64,000 nt of DNA from Pseudomonadota bacterium (lineage in GTDB: Bacteria > Desulfobacterota > Desulfovibrionia > Desulfovibrionales > Desulfomicrobiaceae), in NCBI GenBank assembly GCA_018902545.1, contig JAHIQM010000003.1, positions 1 to 64,000 on the forward strand, written 5' to 3'. This document shows, piece by piece, positions 24,856-32,837 of the stretch. The translations under genes and the position numbers were made by a program. The notes beneath the pieces were generated by a model. That model saw only the letters and a program-made list of their open reading frames with translations, had not been told where the DNA came from and did no database searches. The stretch's first letter is position 1. Each line of letters begins with the position of its first letter.

Positions 24856-25371
24856 TTACTTCTCGACCGCAATCAGGCGTCGCGCCAGTTCCGCCCTTTT
24901 TCCCTCCGGCGATCCAGCCGCACACCTTTCTTTCATCTGCATCCCACGCCGTTTGCGCAGGTCCTTGTCCGGTTCGGTGAAGACCAGGGCTTCTGCGGAG
25001 CATTCGGCCACGCAGCTAGGCTCGCCTGCGCACAAATCGCATTTGACGGCCACATTTTTCGCACCCATCCGTATCTGTCCCCAAGGGCAGGCGTCCACGC
25101 AGGCACCGCAGCCTGTGCATTTGTCTGGGTACACCAGCACGGTGCCGGATTCGTCGTGGCGGATCGCCCCTTCGGGGCAGGCAGCCAGGCAGTCGGGGTT
25201 GGCGCACTGGAAGCAGACGCTGGGCACCGATCGGCCCAGGAGTGGAAAGTTGTCCATCCCGAGGCGGGCCAGGGACGGGGCGAAGACGCCGTCGTGAGCG
25301 GCCGAGCAGGCGGCCTGACAGCGGTCGCAGCCCGTGCATTTTTCCGGCAGAGCCACCAATATTCTAGGCAT
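24856..25371 (-). CDS. Four-cluster-type ferredoxin subunit for aldehyde oxidoreductase
   Basis: This 171-residue protein is rich in Cys and carries CTGCDRCQAAC, CFQCANPDCLAACPEGAI, CTGCGACVDACPWG and CDLCAGEPSCVAEC, enough for four [4Fe-4S] clusters, in the layout of DMSO-reductase/AOR-type electron-transfer subunits. It should take electrons from the oxidoreductase encoded just upstream. Its start overlaps the end of that gene by 8 bases, so the two are coupled. No Tat or Sec signal is present, so it acts in the cytoplasm. Confidence 0.9.
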   Translation of the reverse strand: MPRILVALPEKCTGCDRCQAACSAAHDGVFAPSLARLGMDNFPLLGRSVPSVCFQCANPDCLAACPEGAIRHDESGTVLVYPDKCTGCGACVDACPWGQIRMGAKNVAVKCDLCAGEPSCVAECSAEALVFTEPDKDLRKRRGMQMKERCAAGSPEGKRAELARRLIAVEK

Positions 25372-27145
25372 GTCGCACCTCCGCGTTCGTCAATGGCAGA
25401 AGGCCCAGGGCGGCCAGGGTCGCGGGCGTCGGCACTGCGTTCGCATCCCAGCCTCGCGCCGCATAGTACAGCGATTTCATGGCTTCCAATTCATCAATGT
25501 TCAGGGTACGGCCTTCGTGCGGACCGCCGCGCAAGGCCTGGGTAAGGATCTTTCTGGGCAGGCTGTCATCGGCGGCCGTGAGCCCTTCGCGATTGTTCAG
25601 CAGACGCAGCAGATTCCAGATTCGTTCCCCGGCCCGGTCCAACTCGTCAGGGGTGACGGTTTCGCCCAGACCCGCCGAGAGCTGCCGGGCCAGGTACTCG
25701 GTGGTGATCGTGCCCCAGAAATCGCAGATGCACATGGCCCACTTGATGGCGTTGAGGTTCTGGGCTGCGACCACGTCCTTAACCAATTGCACGCCGTCAA
25801 AGGGGTTTTCGGCGAAGATGGTGAAGGCGCGAAGATGGCAGGCCCCGCGCTCGCTGGTGGCGTAGGCCAGGCCCATGCCGTGGTTGCCGCGCGGCTCGTA
25901 GGCCGGGAACTCCATGCCCTTGGATTCGACCGCCAGGTCTTCGGCCGCGTATTTTGCGGCCAGCCGTTTCACTCCCAGGGCCAGATCGCGGCCCCGGTCC
26001 GTGGACAGACGGGCCATCTCCTCCACCACGGCCAAATACTCGGGCACCTCGCCAAACCGCAGCCCGAAGTCGTGTAGTCCCTGTTCGGCCATGTCCATGG
26101 CAAGGCCGATGGTCGCGCCGCTTGAGATGGTGTCCAGGCCCAGGTCGTCGCAGAGGCGGTTGAAGCGGGCGATGCTGGCCAGATCGTTCACGCCGCAGTT
26201 GGAACCGCCAAGGCACAGGGTCTCGTATTCCGGGCCTTCGATCTCCACCCCGTCAATGCGGGTGAACTTGCCGCAGGCCATGGGGCAGGACCAGCAGGCC
26301 CGCTCTCCGGCGCGTGCCGCCTTCATGGCGTCGCTGTCCAGACCGGATTTGTCCGTGTTCACGCCGAAGCTGAAATTGCGGGTCGGATGGATGCCCATCT
26401 CGTTGGTCAGGTCGACCAGCACCGGGGTGCCGTCGGTCTTGGCCCACAGGTTGTCGGCGGTCAAAAGGGACTCGGTCTTGGCCTGGGTCATGATGGACAA
26501 AAAGCCTTTCATGTCGGCTACGCGCACCGCGCCCGTGCCCCGGCAGGCCACTGCTTTGAGGTTCTTGGAGCCGAACAGCGCCCCCGTCCCGCCTCGGCCG
26601 AGTTGGCGGTAAGCCTCGGTCCCGATGCACGAGAAGGAGACGAGGTTTTCCCCAGCCGGGCCAATGGACAGGGTCTTGGCCCCACCGGTCAGCTGTTGCA
26701 GTTTTTCCTCGGTCTCAAAGATGCCCAGGCCCCAGAGTTTCGAGGCGTCGCGCAGCTCGGCCCGGCCATCCTGGATGAAGAGGTACACCGGCTGCTCGGA
26801 CCTGCCGGTGATGACCATCCCGTCGAACCCGGCAAATTTCAGTTCGGGCCCGAAGGCCCCGCCCGCGTTGGACTCGAAGACCGTGCCGGTGTGCGGGCTC
26901 CTGGACATGAAGCAGAAGCGGGCGCTCAAGGGCACGAGGGTGCCGCAGAGCGGGCCGGTCATGATGATCACCGGATTGTCCGGGGACAGGGGATCGGTAC
27001 CGGGCGCGGAGTATTCCTGAAAATACCGCGCCGCCAGACCCCATCCACCCCAGTACTCGCGCAGCCAATCCTGGCGCAGTGGCATGGCTGTAGCTGTTCC
27101 CGCGGTCAGATCCACATGCAGAACGGAGCCGGTGTACAGATTCAT
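25364..27145 (-). CDS. Tungsten aldehyde:ferredoxin oxidoreductase (polyamine cassette)
   Basis: At 593 residues this has normal AOR length. CWSCPMAC at 284-291 gives three cluster ligands and CICDFWG near 480 the fourth; VEIEGPEYETLCLGG is the pterin-binding region signature. It oxidises aldehydes to carboxylic acids with a tungsten bis-pterin cofactor and passes electrons to ferredoxin (family knowledge). It begins 9 bases after patA with GGAGGAGAC before the ATG and overlaps its ferredoxin subunit. In this setting the natural aldehyde is probably 4-aminobutanal or a related product of PatA (inference). Confidence 0.92.
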   Translation of the reverse strand: MNLYTGSVLHVDLTAGTATAMPLRQDWLREYWGGWGLAARYFQEYSAPGTDPLSPDNPVIIMTGPLCGTLVPLSARFCFMSRSPHTGTVFESNAGGAFGPELKFAGFDGMVITGRSEQPVYLFIQDGRAELRDASKLWGLGIFETEEKLQQLTGGAKTLSIGPAGENLVSFSCIGTEAYRQLGRGGTGALFGSKNLKAVACRGTGAVRVADMKGFLSIMTQAKTESLLTADNLWAKTDGTPVLVDLTNEMGIHPTRNFSFGVNTDKSGLDSDAMKAARAGERACWSCPMACGKFTRIDGVEIEGPEYETLCLGGSNCGVNDLASIARFNRLCDDLGLDTISSGATIGLAMDMAEQGLHDFGLRFGEVPEYLAVVEEMARLSTDRGRDLALGVKRLAAKYAAEDLAVESKGMEFPAYEPRGNHGMGLAYATSERGACHLRAFTIFAENPFDGVQLVKDVVAAQNLNAIKWAMCICDFWGTITTEYLARQLSAGLGETVTPDELDRAGERIWNLLRLLNNREGLTAADDSLPRKILTQALRGGPHEGRTLNIDELEAMKSLYYAARGWDANAVPTPATLAALGLLPLTNAEVRHA

Positions 27146-27154
27146 GTCTCCTCC

Positions 27155-28507
27155 TTACACGGCGATGCTTTTGAAGGTGTCTTCCAGACGGTTCAAGACT
27201 TCGTCGATCTGTTCATATGAAATGGTCAGGGCTGGCTCGAAGCGGATGACCTTCGCGTTGGTCAGGGTTCCGGCGGTCAGCACCCGGCGGGCGAAGAGTC
27301 CTGCCGCGACCTTGTAGCCGATCTCGTCGTCCACGAAGTGCATGCCGATGAGCAGGCCCTTGCCTGTGACGCTCTCCAGGATGCCCGGATACCGGTCTTT
27401 CAGCTCGCTCAGCTTGCCCATGACATATGTGCCCTTATCTCTGGCCTGGCCGGGGGTGTCTTCGTCCAGCATGACCTCGATGTGGGCCAGAGCCGCCGCG
27501 CAGGCCAGGGGGTTGCCGCCCGTGGTCGTGGTGTGCATGAACGGATTGGGGGTCAGGCATTCCCAGACTTTGGCCTTGGCGAAAAAGGCGCTCATGGCCA
27601 CCACGCCGCCGCCCAGGGCCTTGCCGAAGCACATGATGTCCGGGGTCACGTCCCAGTGGTCCACCCCGAAGATTGTGCCCGTGCGCCCGAAGCCCGTCTG
27701 GACTTCGTCGGCGATCAGCAGCACGCCGTAGTGGTCGCAGATCTCGCGTAGGCGCGGCCAGTAGTCATCCGGTGGCACCACGGCCCCGGCCTCGCCCTGG
27801 ATGGGCTCGGCCACCACAGCGGCCACGCCTTGGCCCACGGCCTTCGCGATGGACAGGGTTCGTTCGACCTGCTCGGCGTCGCCGAACTCAACGTGGGTCA
27901 CGTTTTCCAGGAGCGGCATGGCCGGCTCGCGAAACACGGCCTTGCCCAGGAGCGAGAGCGCTCCCAGGGACTTGCCGTGGAAACCCTTCACGGTGGAGAT
28001 GAACCCGGCCTTGCCCGTGTACATCTTGGCCAGCTTCATGGCCCCGTCCACGGCCTCGGTGCCGCTGTTGGCGAAGAACCCGTTCTGGATGTCGCCGGGG
28101 GTCAAAAGGGCGATGACGCGTGCCAGTTGTGCGCGCAGAGGGTCGAGCATCTCCTGGCTGTATTGCGGAGAGCGGTCGAGCTGTGCCTTGACCGCGGCCA
28201 CGATCTTCGGGTGCCGGATGCCGGGGCTGTAGAGTCCGAAACCGCCAAGGATGTCGATGAACTCGCGGCCCAGCACGTCGCACATGACCGAACCCTGGCC
28301 CTGCCATTCGGCGTAGGCAAAATCCTGTGCCTGAGTCACGGACTTGCGGTAGCTGAGGAACCCTTTGTTGATGTGATCGCGGAAGTTATCGACGGTTTTC
28401 CTGGCGATGTCCTGCCTTTGCTCCAGGGTCAACTGGTCGTCGGGGGTGTGGATGGCTTCGAGCATGTAACGGGCTTCGGCCCGGGCCTTTGAGATGTCGC
28501 GATGCAT
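27155..28507 (-). CDS. patA: Putrescine aminotransferase-like class III aminotransferase
   Basis: The 450-residue enzyme matches E. coli PatA/YgjG along its length as I remember it: INKGFLSYRKSVT, FIDILGGFGLYSPGIRHP, FFANSGTEAVDGAMKLA, GFHGKSLGALS, LIADEVQTGFGRTG, MCFGKALGGG with the PLP Lys, and MHTTTTGGNPLACAA. It moves the amino group of putrescine or cadaverine to 2-oxoglutarate, giving an aminoaldehyde. The ATG at 28507 has GGAG in front; a TTG at 28519 would add four residues. It lies between the polyamine importer and an aldehyde oxidoreductase, which supports this substrate class. Confidence 0.87.
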   Translation of the reverse strand: MHRDISKARAEARYMLEAIHTPDDQLTLEQRQDIARKTVDNFRDHINKGFLSYRKSVTQAQDFAYAEWQGQGSVMCDVLGREFIDILGGFGLYSPGIRHPKIVAAVKAQLDRSPQYSQEMLDPLRAQLARVIALLTPGDIQNGFFANSGTEAVDGAMKLAKMYTGKAGFISTVKGFHGKSLGALSLLGKAVFREPAMPLLENVTHVEFGDAEQVERTLSIAKAVGQGVAAVVAEPIQGEAGAVVPPDDYWPRLREICDHYGVLLIADEVQTGFGRTGTIFGVDHWDVTPDIMCFGKALGGGVVAMSAFFAKAKVWECLTPNPFMHTTTTGGNPLACAAALAHIEVMLDEDTPGQARDKGTYVMGKLSELKDRYPGILESVTGKGLLIGMHFVDDEIGYKVAAGLFARRVLTAGTLTNAKVIRFEPALTISYEQIDEVLNRLEDTFKSIAV

Positions 28508-28585
28508 GATGTTCTCCAAAAAATTTGCGTACGGGCCGCACTCGTCCTGCCCGGGCGACGGAGTTTCCGGTGCGGCGGGTTGTTC

Positions 28586-28606
28586 GCGGACGGGGGTGCC
28601 GTCCGC
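28586..28606. terminator. Hairpin between potD and patA
   Basis: GCGGACGG and CCGTCCGC pair around a short GGGTG loop. There is no T-run on the minus strand, so it is more likely a processing or attenuation hairpin that lowers patA expression relative to potD than a full stop. Confidence 0.5.
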
Positions 28607-28628
28607 GCTTGTGACGTTGTCGAAAGAG

Positions 28629-29666
28629 CTAGCGGGTTTTGATCATGGTCCACATCTCGTCGTAGATGCGCGCCCCGTCGCCCAGATCATTGATGAACTG
28701 CAGTTTGCCCATGTACTCTTCCGAAGGATAGATGGCTTCATTCTGAAGGTCTTCGGGGGTGATGAACGGTTTGGCCGCGTCGTTGGGGGAGGGATAGCGG
28801 GTCCAGTTGGACAGGCCGGCCCCGACCTTGGCGTCCAGGATGTAGTTGATGAATGCGTAGGCGGCTTCCGGATGGGGAGCTTTGGACGGGATGGCCATGT
28901 TGTCCACCCAGATGACCGTGCCTTCGATCGGGTTGGCGAAGGCCACATTTTCGGGGTCTTCCTCCACGCCGCGCAGTCCGTCGCCATTATAGGTGACTGC
29001 GGCCACGGCCCCGCCGGACAGGACTTTGGCCCTGCCGCCGACTCCGCCCTCGAAACCCTGGAAATTCGGGCTCTTCTTGGTCGCGAGCATCAGTTCGATC
29101 ACTTTCTTGAGCTCTTCGGTGTCCGTGGTGTTCACGCTCATGCCGAGGTAGCACTGGGCGATGCCCAGCATTTCGCGCACCGAATCGAGCAGTACGAACG
29201 ATCCGGCGTGTTTGTCCGCGTCGAACATGGTCGCCCAGGAGATGGGTTCGGTAATCTTATTCTTGTTGTAGAGCATGCCCAGGGTGCCCCATTGATAGGC
29301 TACGGTGTGGGCGTTTCCCGGATCGTAGGGAACGTCGATGAACTTGGCGTTGAGGTTCTTCATGTTCGGGATTTTGGAGTGGTCCAGCTTCTGCAAAAGG
29401 CCCAGCTCGATCATGGCCGGTACCCCGTAGTCCGTGGGCACGACCAGGTCATACTGGCTGGCGCCTCCGGCCTGAAGCTTGGCCATCATGTCTTCCATGG
29501 TCTCGTAGTAGTCCACGCGGACCTTGATCCCGGTCTCTTTTTCGAAATTGGGAACGATCTCCGGCCCCATGTATTCGGACCAGATGTACAGGTTCAGTTC
29601 CTGGGCGGACCAGGCCGAAGCGGTGGTCAGCAGCACGAAGGCGAGAGTGAGCAGGATCTTACGCAT
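28629..29666 (-). CDS. potD: Polyamine ABC transporter, periplasmic binding protein
   Basis: This 345-residue protein has a Sec signal peptide (MRKILLTLAFVLLTTASAWSA) and mature sequence ELNLYIWSEYMGPEIVPNFEKETG, typical of PotD/PotF. Later motifs DLVVPTDYGVPAM, YQWGTLGMLYN and WVDNMAIPSKAPH include acidic and aromatic residues expected around bound putrescine or spermidine. It captures polyamine in the periplasm for PotABC. It overlaps potC by 8 bases. Whether putrescine or spermidine is preferred cannot be read reliably. Confidence 0.9.
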   Translation of the reverse strand: MRKILLTLAFVLLTTASAWSAQELNLYIWSEYMGPEIVPNFEKETGIKVRVDYYETMEDMMAKLQAGGASQYDLVVPTDYGVPAMIELGLLQKLDHSKIPNMKNLNAKFIDVPYDPGNAHTVAYQWGTLGMLYNKNKITEPISWATMFDADKHAGSFVLLDSVREMLGIAQCYLGMSVNTTDTEELKKVIELMLATKKSPNFQGFEGGVGGRAKVLSGGAVAAVTYNGDGLRGVEEDPENVAFANPIEGTVIWVDNMAIPSKAPHPEAAYAFINYILDAKVGAGLSNWTRYPSPNDAAKPFITPEDLQNEAIYPSEEYMGKLQFINDLGDGARIYDEMWTMIKTR

Positions 29667-30468
29667 GTTTTTTCTCCTTGGTGGAAGTGCGTGAAAAACG
29701 TTCGGCGATGACCACGGCCAGAATGGTGATCAGCAGAACGATGGTGGACAGGGCGTGGATGTCCGGGGTCACTCCCCGGCGGACCTGGGCATAGATGTAC
29801 AGCGGCAGGGTCATGGATGATGGTCCGGCCGTGAAGAAGCTGATGACGAAGTCATCGAGCGACATGGTGAAGGCCAGCATGGCCCCGGCCACGATGCCGG
29901 GGCGCAGGAGCGGCAGGGTCACGTGGCGCAAGAGGAAGAGGTTGTCGGCATACAGATCGCGGGCGGCCTCCTCGATTTTTGTGGAGATGGCGGCCAGGCG
30001 ACTGCCTACAACCAGGGCCACAAAGGCGATCTGAAAGGTGATGTGGCCGATGACCATGTTCAGCATGCCCGGATCAAAGACACTCGAGACGTAGCGCAGC
30101 AGGGCGAAGGCGATGACCAGGGCGGCGGCGAAGACGATCTCAGGCGTGACCACGGGCAGATGCAGGATCAGATCGAAAAAACCGGCCCAGCGCTTGCCCC
30201 ACGGGTGGCGCTTGATGCCGATGGCCACGGCCGTGCCCAGGACCGTGGAGACCATGGTCGAGACCACGGCCAGAAACAGGGTGTTGCGGGCAGCTTCCAG
30301 GACCAGGGAGTTGCTGGCCAGCTGGAAATACCAGTCCAGGGTGAAACCCTTCCAGGTCAAGCCGAAGCGCGACGCATTGATGGAGAACACGGCCACGGCG
30401 AAGAGCGGGATGTAGAGAAAGCACAAGGCTCCAATGGCTATCAGGCGGAAGAAGGGATGGATTTTCAA
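29659..30468 (-). CDS. potC: Polyamine ABC transporter permease PotC
   Basis: The 269-residue inner-membrane permease has about six helices and the EAA loop EEAARDLYADNLFLLRHVTLPLL that couples to the ATPase. The start is a TTG at 30468, inferred because AAGGAGG sits 7 bases before it and it overlaps the potB stop as TTGA; the open frame upstream of that is not coding. Its C-terminus overlaps potD. Confidence 0.88.
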   Translation of the reverse strand: MKIHPFFRLIAIGALCFLYIPLFAVAVFSINASRFGLTWKGFTLDWYFQLASNSLVLEAARNTLFLAVVSTMVSTVLGTAVAIGIKRHPWGKRWAGFFDLILHLPVVTPEIVFAAALVIAFALLRYVSSVFDPGMLNMVIGHITFQIAFVALVVGSRLAAISTKIEEAARDLYADNLFLLRHVTLPLLRPGIVAGAMLAFTMSLDDFVISFFTAGPSSMTLPLYIYAQVRRGVTPDIHALSTIVLLITILAVVIAERFSRTSTKEKKHA

Positions 30469-31370
30469 TGCACCGCCTCCTTGCCGCCGGTCTTGCGCAG
30501 CACCCAGATGCCAACGAAGGTCAGCAGCATGAGCCCGAGGCTCACGGCTGCGCCAAAGGGCCAGTCGCGGCTGGTGCCGAACTGCTGCTGGATGAGGTTG
30601 CCGACCAGCATGTATTTGGCCCCACCCAGGAAATCCGGGACCAGGAACATGCCCATGGCCGGGATGAAGGTCAGGGTCACTCCCACGGCCAGACCCGGCG
30701 TGGTCTGGGGCAGGATGGCGTGCCGGAACACGCGCCAAGAGCTGGAGTAGAGGTCGCGGGCCGCCTCGACCAGGGACCAGTCCAGCTTCTCCACGCTGGC
30801 GTAGAGCGGCATGGTCACGAAGGGCAGGAATGTGCTGACCATGCCGAGATACACGGCGAACGGCGTGGGGTAGAGCGGCGCGTCGGGGGCGATGAAACCC
30901 AGGAATGAGGCCAATCTGGCCAGGGGCATCTGCGGCGCGAGGACCAGCAGCCACGCGTAAGTGCGGATGACCAGGTTAGTCCAGAACGGGATGATGACCA
31001 GGGTCAGCCAGAAGTAGCGCTTGTGGGCCGGTTTGCAGGCAATGAAGAAACACAGGGGGTAGGACAGGAGTACGCAGATGATCGTGGTCACGGCCGCGAC
31101 CATGCAGCTGCGCCCGAGGATGATCAGGTAATCCGGGGACCAGCCGAAGGTGCCGTAACCGAGCAGACGGTAAAAATTGTTCCAGGTGAATTCCCACACG
31201 ATCTGGCCGTAGCTCCCGCGCGAGGCGAAGCCGACGGGGATGAGGGCCAGCATGGGGATGGCCAGGAAGACGAGGGTCCAGGCGATGCCCGGCGAGAGAT
31301 GGGCCAGCCCCCGCCGCAGTAGGCTGCGGGAGGTGGTCAGCTCGCCGTACCAGATGACGGGATCACTCAT
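30465..31370 (-). CDS. potB: Polyamine ABC transporter permease PotB
   Basis: This 301-residue permease has a cytoplasmic N-terminus, about six membrane helices and the EAA loop VEAARDLYSSSWRVFRHAILPQ. It forms the channel with PotC. The ATG at 31370 overlaps the end of potA by 8 bases and the gene end overlaps potC by 4, so potABCD is a tightly coupled operon. Its MSDPVIWYGEL start is chosen because the upstream frame runs antisense-like through potA. Confidence 0.88.
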   Translation of the reverse strand: MSDPVIWYGELTTSRSLLRRGLAHLSPGIAWTLVFLAIPMLALIPVGFASRGSYGQIVWEFTWNNFYRLLGYGTFGWSPDYLIILGRSCMVAAVTTIICVLLSYPLCFFIACKPAHKRYFWLTLVIIPFWTNLVIRTYAWLLVLAPQMPLARLASFLGFIAPDAPLYPTPFAVYLGMVSTFLPFVTMPLYASVEKLDWSLVEAARDLYSSSWRVFRHAILPQTTPGLAVGVTLTFIPAMGMFLVPDFLGGAKYMLVGNLIQQQFGTSRDWPFGAAVSLGLMLLTFVGIWVLRKTGGKEAVH

Positions 31371-32388
31371 GGAGCACCACCAGGGCCTCGGCCGGTAGCT
31401 CCACCCAGACCGTGTCGCCGCTGGATATGGCCCGGTGCGGGGCCGTGCGCAGGCGCAGGTTTGCCGCTTCGAGCCAGATGTCCAGGTGGTCACCGCGATA
31501 GAAGGCTTCCCGCACCCGGCTTTGTACGCCGTTGACGCTCGGGGCCTCGTCGCGCAGGCGGACACGTTCAGGGCGAATGGCCAGATAGCCCGTCTCCCAG
31601 TCCACGCCATTGACCTGCAGGAAGCCCAGTTCTGACTGGACCCCGCCCGGTGCGCGAGTGGCTTCGATGATGTTGGCTTTGCCCAGGAAATTGGCCACGA
31701 AGCGGTTGCGGGGGCGCTCGTAAATCTCCATGGGCGTGCCGACCTGCACGAACTGCCCGTTGTTCATGACCGCGATGCGGTCGGACACGGTCAGGGCTTC
31801 GTCCTGGTCGTGGGTGACAAGGATGGAGGTGATGCCCAGGCGCTGCTGCAGCTGGCGCAGCTCTTCCTGCACGGTGGTGCGCAGCTTGGCGTCGAGGGCG
31901 GACATGGGCTCGTCGAGGAGCAGGATCTCGGGCTCGTTGACCAGGGCGCGGGCCATGGCCACGCGCTGCTGCTGGCCTCCAGAGAGCTGGTCGGGCATGC
32001 GCGCGGCGAACTCGGTCATGTGCACCATGTCGAGGGCCGCATGGACCTTGGAGACGATCACCTCTTCGGGAAATTTGCGGGAGCGCAGCCCGAAGGCCAC
32101 GTTGTCGGTCACGCTCAGGTGCGGGAACAGAGCGTAGTTCTGGAAAACTGTGTTCACATTGCGCTCCCGGGCCGGCAGGGAGGTCAGGTTATTGCCCCGC
32201 AGCATGATCGTTCCGGAATCAGGCATCTCAAGCCCGGCGATGATGCGCAGCAGCGTGGTCTTGCCGCATCCCGACGGGCCCAGCAAAGTGAAGAACTCCC
32301 CTGGCCGCACCCGCACGTCCACATTGGTCAGCGCGGTGACGGAACCATAGTTCTTGTAGATGGCATAGGCCTCCAGACTGTACTCCAT
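31363..32388 (-). CDS. potA: Polyamine ABC transporter ATP-binding protein PotA
   Basis: The 341-residue ATPase has Walker A GPSGCGKTT, signature LSGGQQQRVA, Walker B ILLLDEP and the H-loop VTHDQ, followed by a C-terminal TOBE-like regulatory domain (IRPERVRL and WVELPAE). It powers import by PotBCD. AAGGAG lies before the ATG. It is the first gene of the operon and lies 75 bases behind a strong sigma-54 promoter, so expression depends on a sigma-54 activator, most likely the gene just upstream. Confidence 0.92.
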   Translation of the reverse strand: MEYSLEAYAIYKNYGSVTALTNVDVRVRPGEFFTLLGPSGCGKTTLLRIIAGLEMPDSGTIMLRGNNLTSLPARERNVNTVFQNYALFPHLSVTDNVAFGLRSRKFPEEVIVSKVHAALDMVHMTEFAARMPDQLSGGQQQRVAMARALVNEPEILLLDEPMSALDAKLRTTVQEELRQLQQRLGITSILVTHDQDEALTVSDRIAVMNNGQFVQVGTPMEIYERPRNRFVANFLGKANIIEATRAPGGVQSELGFLQVNGVDWETGYLAIRPERVRLRDEAPSVNGVQSRVREAFYRGDHLDIWLEAANLRLRTAPHRAISSGDTVWVELPAEALVVLHE

Positions 32389-32462
32389 GGGGTCTCCTTG
32401 AGATGCGCTTGGGTCTTGGGCGTTGCGGCACGTTCGCCACGCTTGCGACGTGATGTCCCTTG

Positions 32463-32478
32463 AGCAACCGATGTGCCA
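32463..32478 (-). promoter_or_regulatory. Sigma-54 promoter of the pot-patA-AOR operon
   Basis: On the minus strand the site reads TGGCACATCGGTTGCT: TGGCAC at -24 and TTGCT at -12 with exact spacing. It differs from the consensus TGGCACG-N4-TTGCW at one base. It is 75 bases before the potA start. Confidence 0.85.
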
Positions 32479-32555
32479 GACGCAAAAAACTATGGAATAT
32501 GTTGAAAAACCGGGCTGTTGGAAATGTCAGTCTTTGACATGGCCGAGCCGGTTTT

Positions 32556-32630
32556 ATTCAGAATTGAATCAATACAGATGCTAACATATTCAATTTTGGT
32601 GATTTAATGAGTTTTGATTCATGATTGAAT
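32556..32630. promoter_or_regulatory. Two ATTC-N6-GAAT operators upstream of potA
   Basis: ATTCAGAATTGAAT (32556-32569) and ATTCATGATTGAAT (32617-32630) are the same palindrome, 61 bases apart and 80-150 bases upstream of the -24 element. They suit enhancer binding by a TyrR-like activator, whose HTH family recognises palindromes with six-base spacers. The rest of the 450-base gap is AT-rich with no gene. Confidence 0.75.
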
Positions 32631-32823
32631 ATATGATTTTGTCAATTATGTCAAAATATACAGAAGGCCAGAGAGCTTGCAGGGTTCATTTGGAGTAAGG
32701 CGTGTATTGAACCAGGAAAAATGTCCTGCAAAGTGGCAAACAGCAAGGGGTCGTGAAGACAAAGGAAAGTTCGGTTTTTATTTTCCAAAAATGTAAATCG
32801 AATTGAGCCAGGAATGATCGAAT

Positions 32824-32837
32824 ATTCAGAACTGAAT
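32824..32837. promoter_or_regulatory. Third ATTC-N6-GAAT operator at the activator stop codon
   Basis: ATTCAGAACTGAAT, the same motif as at 32556, touches the last base of the activator stop codon. A similar site lies in the same place at the second activator gene (43277-43290). Confidence 0.6.

Noticed and set aside
30469-30954. N-terminal extension of potC
   Set aside because: Runs antisense-like through potB with Arg/Pro-rich noise; the TTG with AAGGAGG at 30468 fits the family start.
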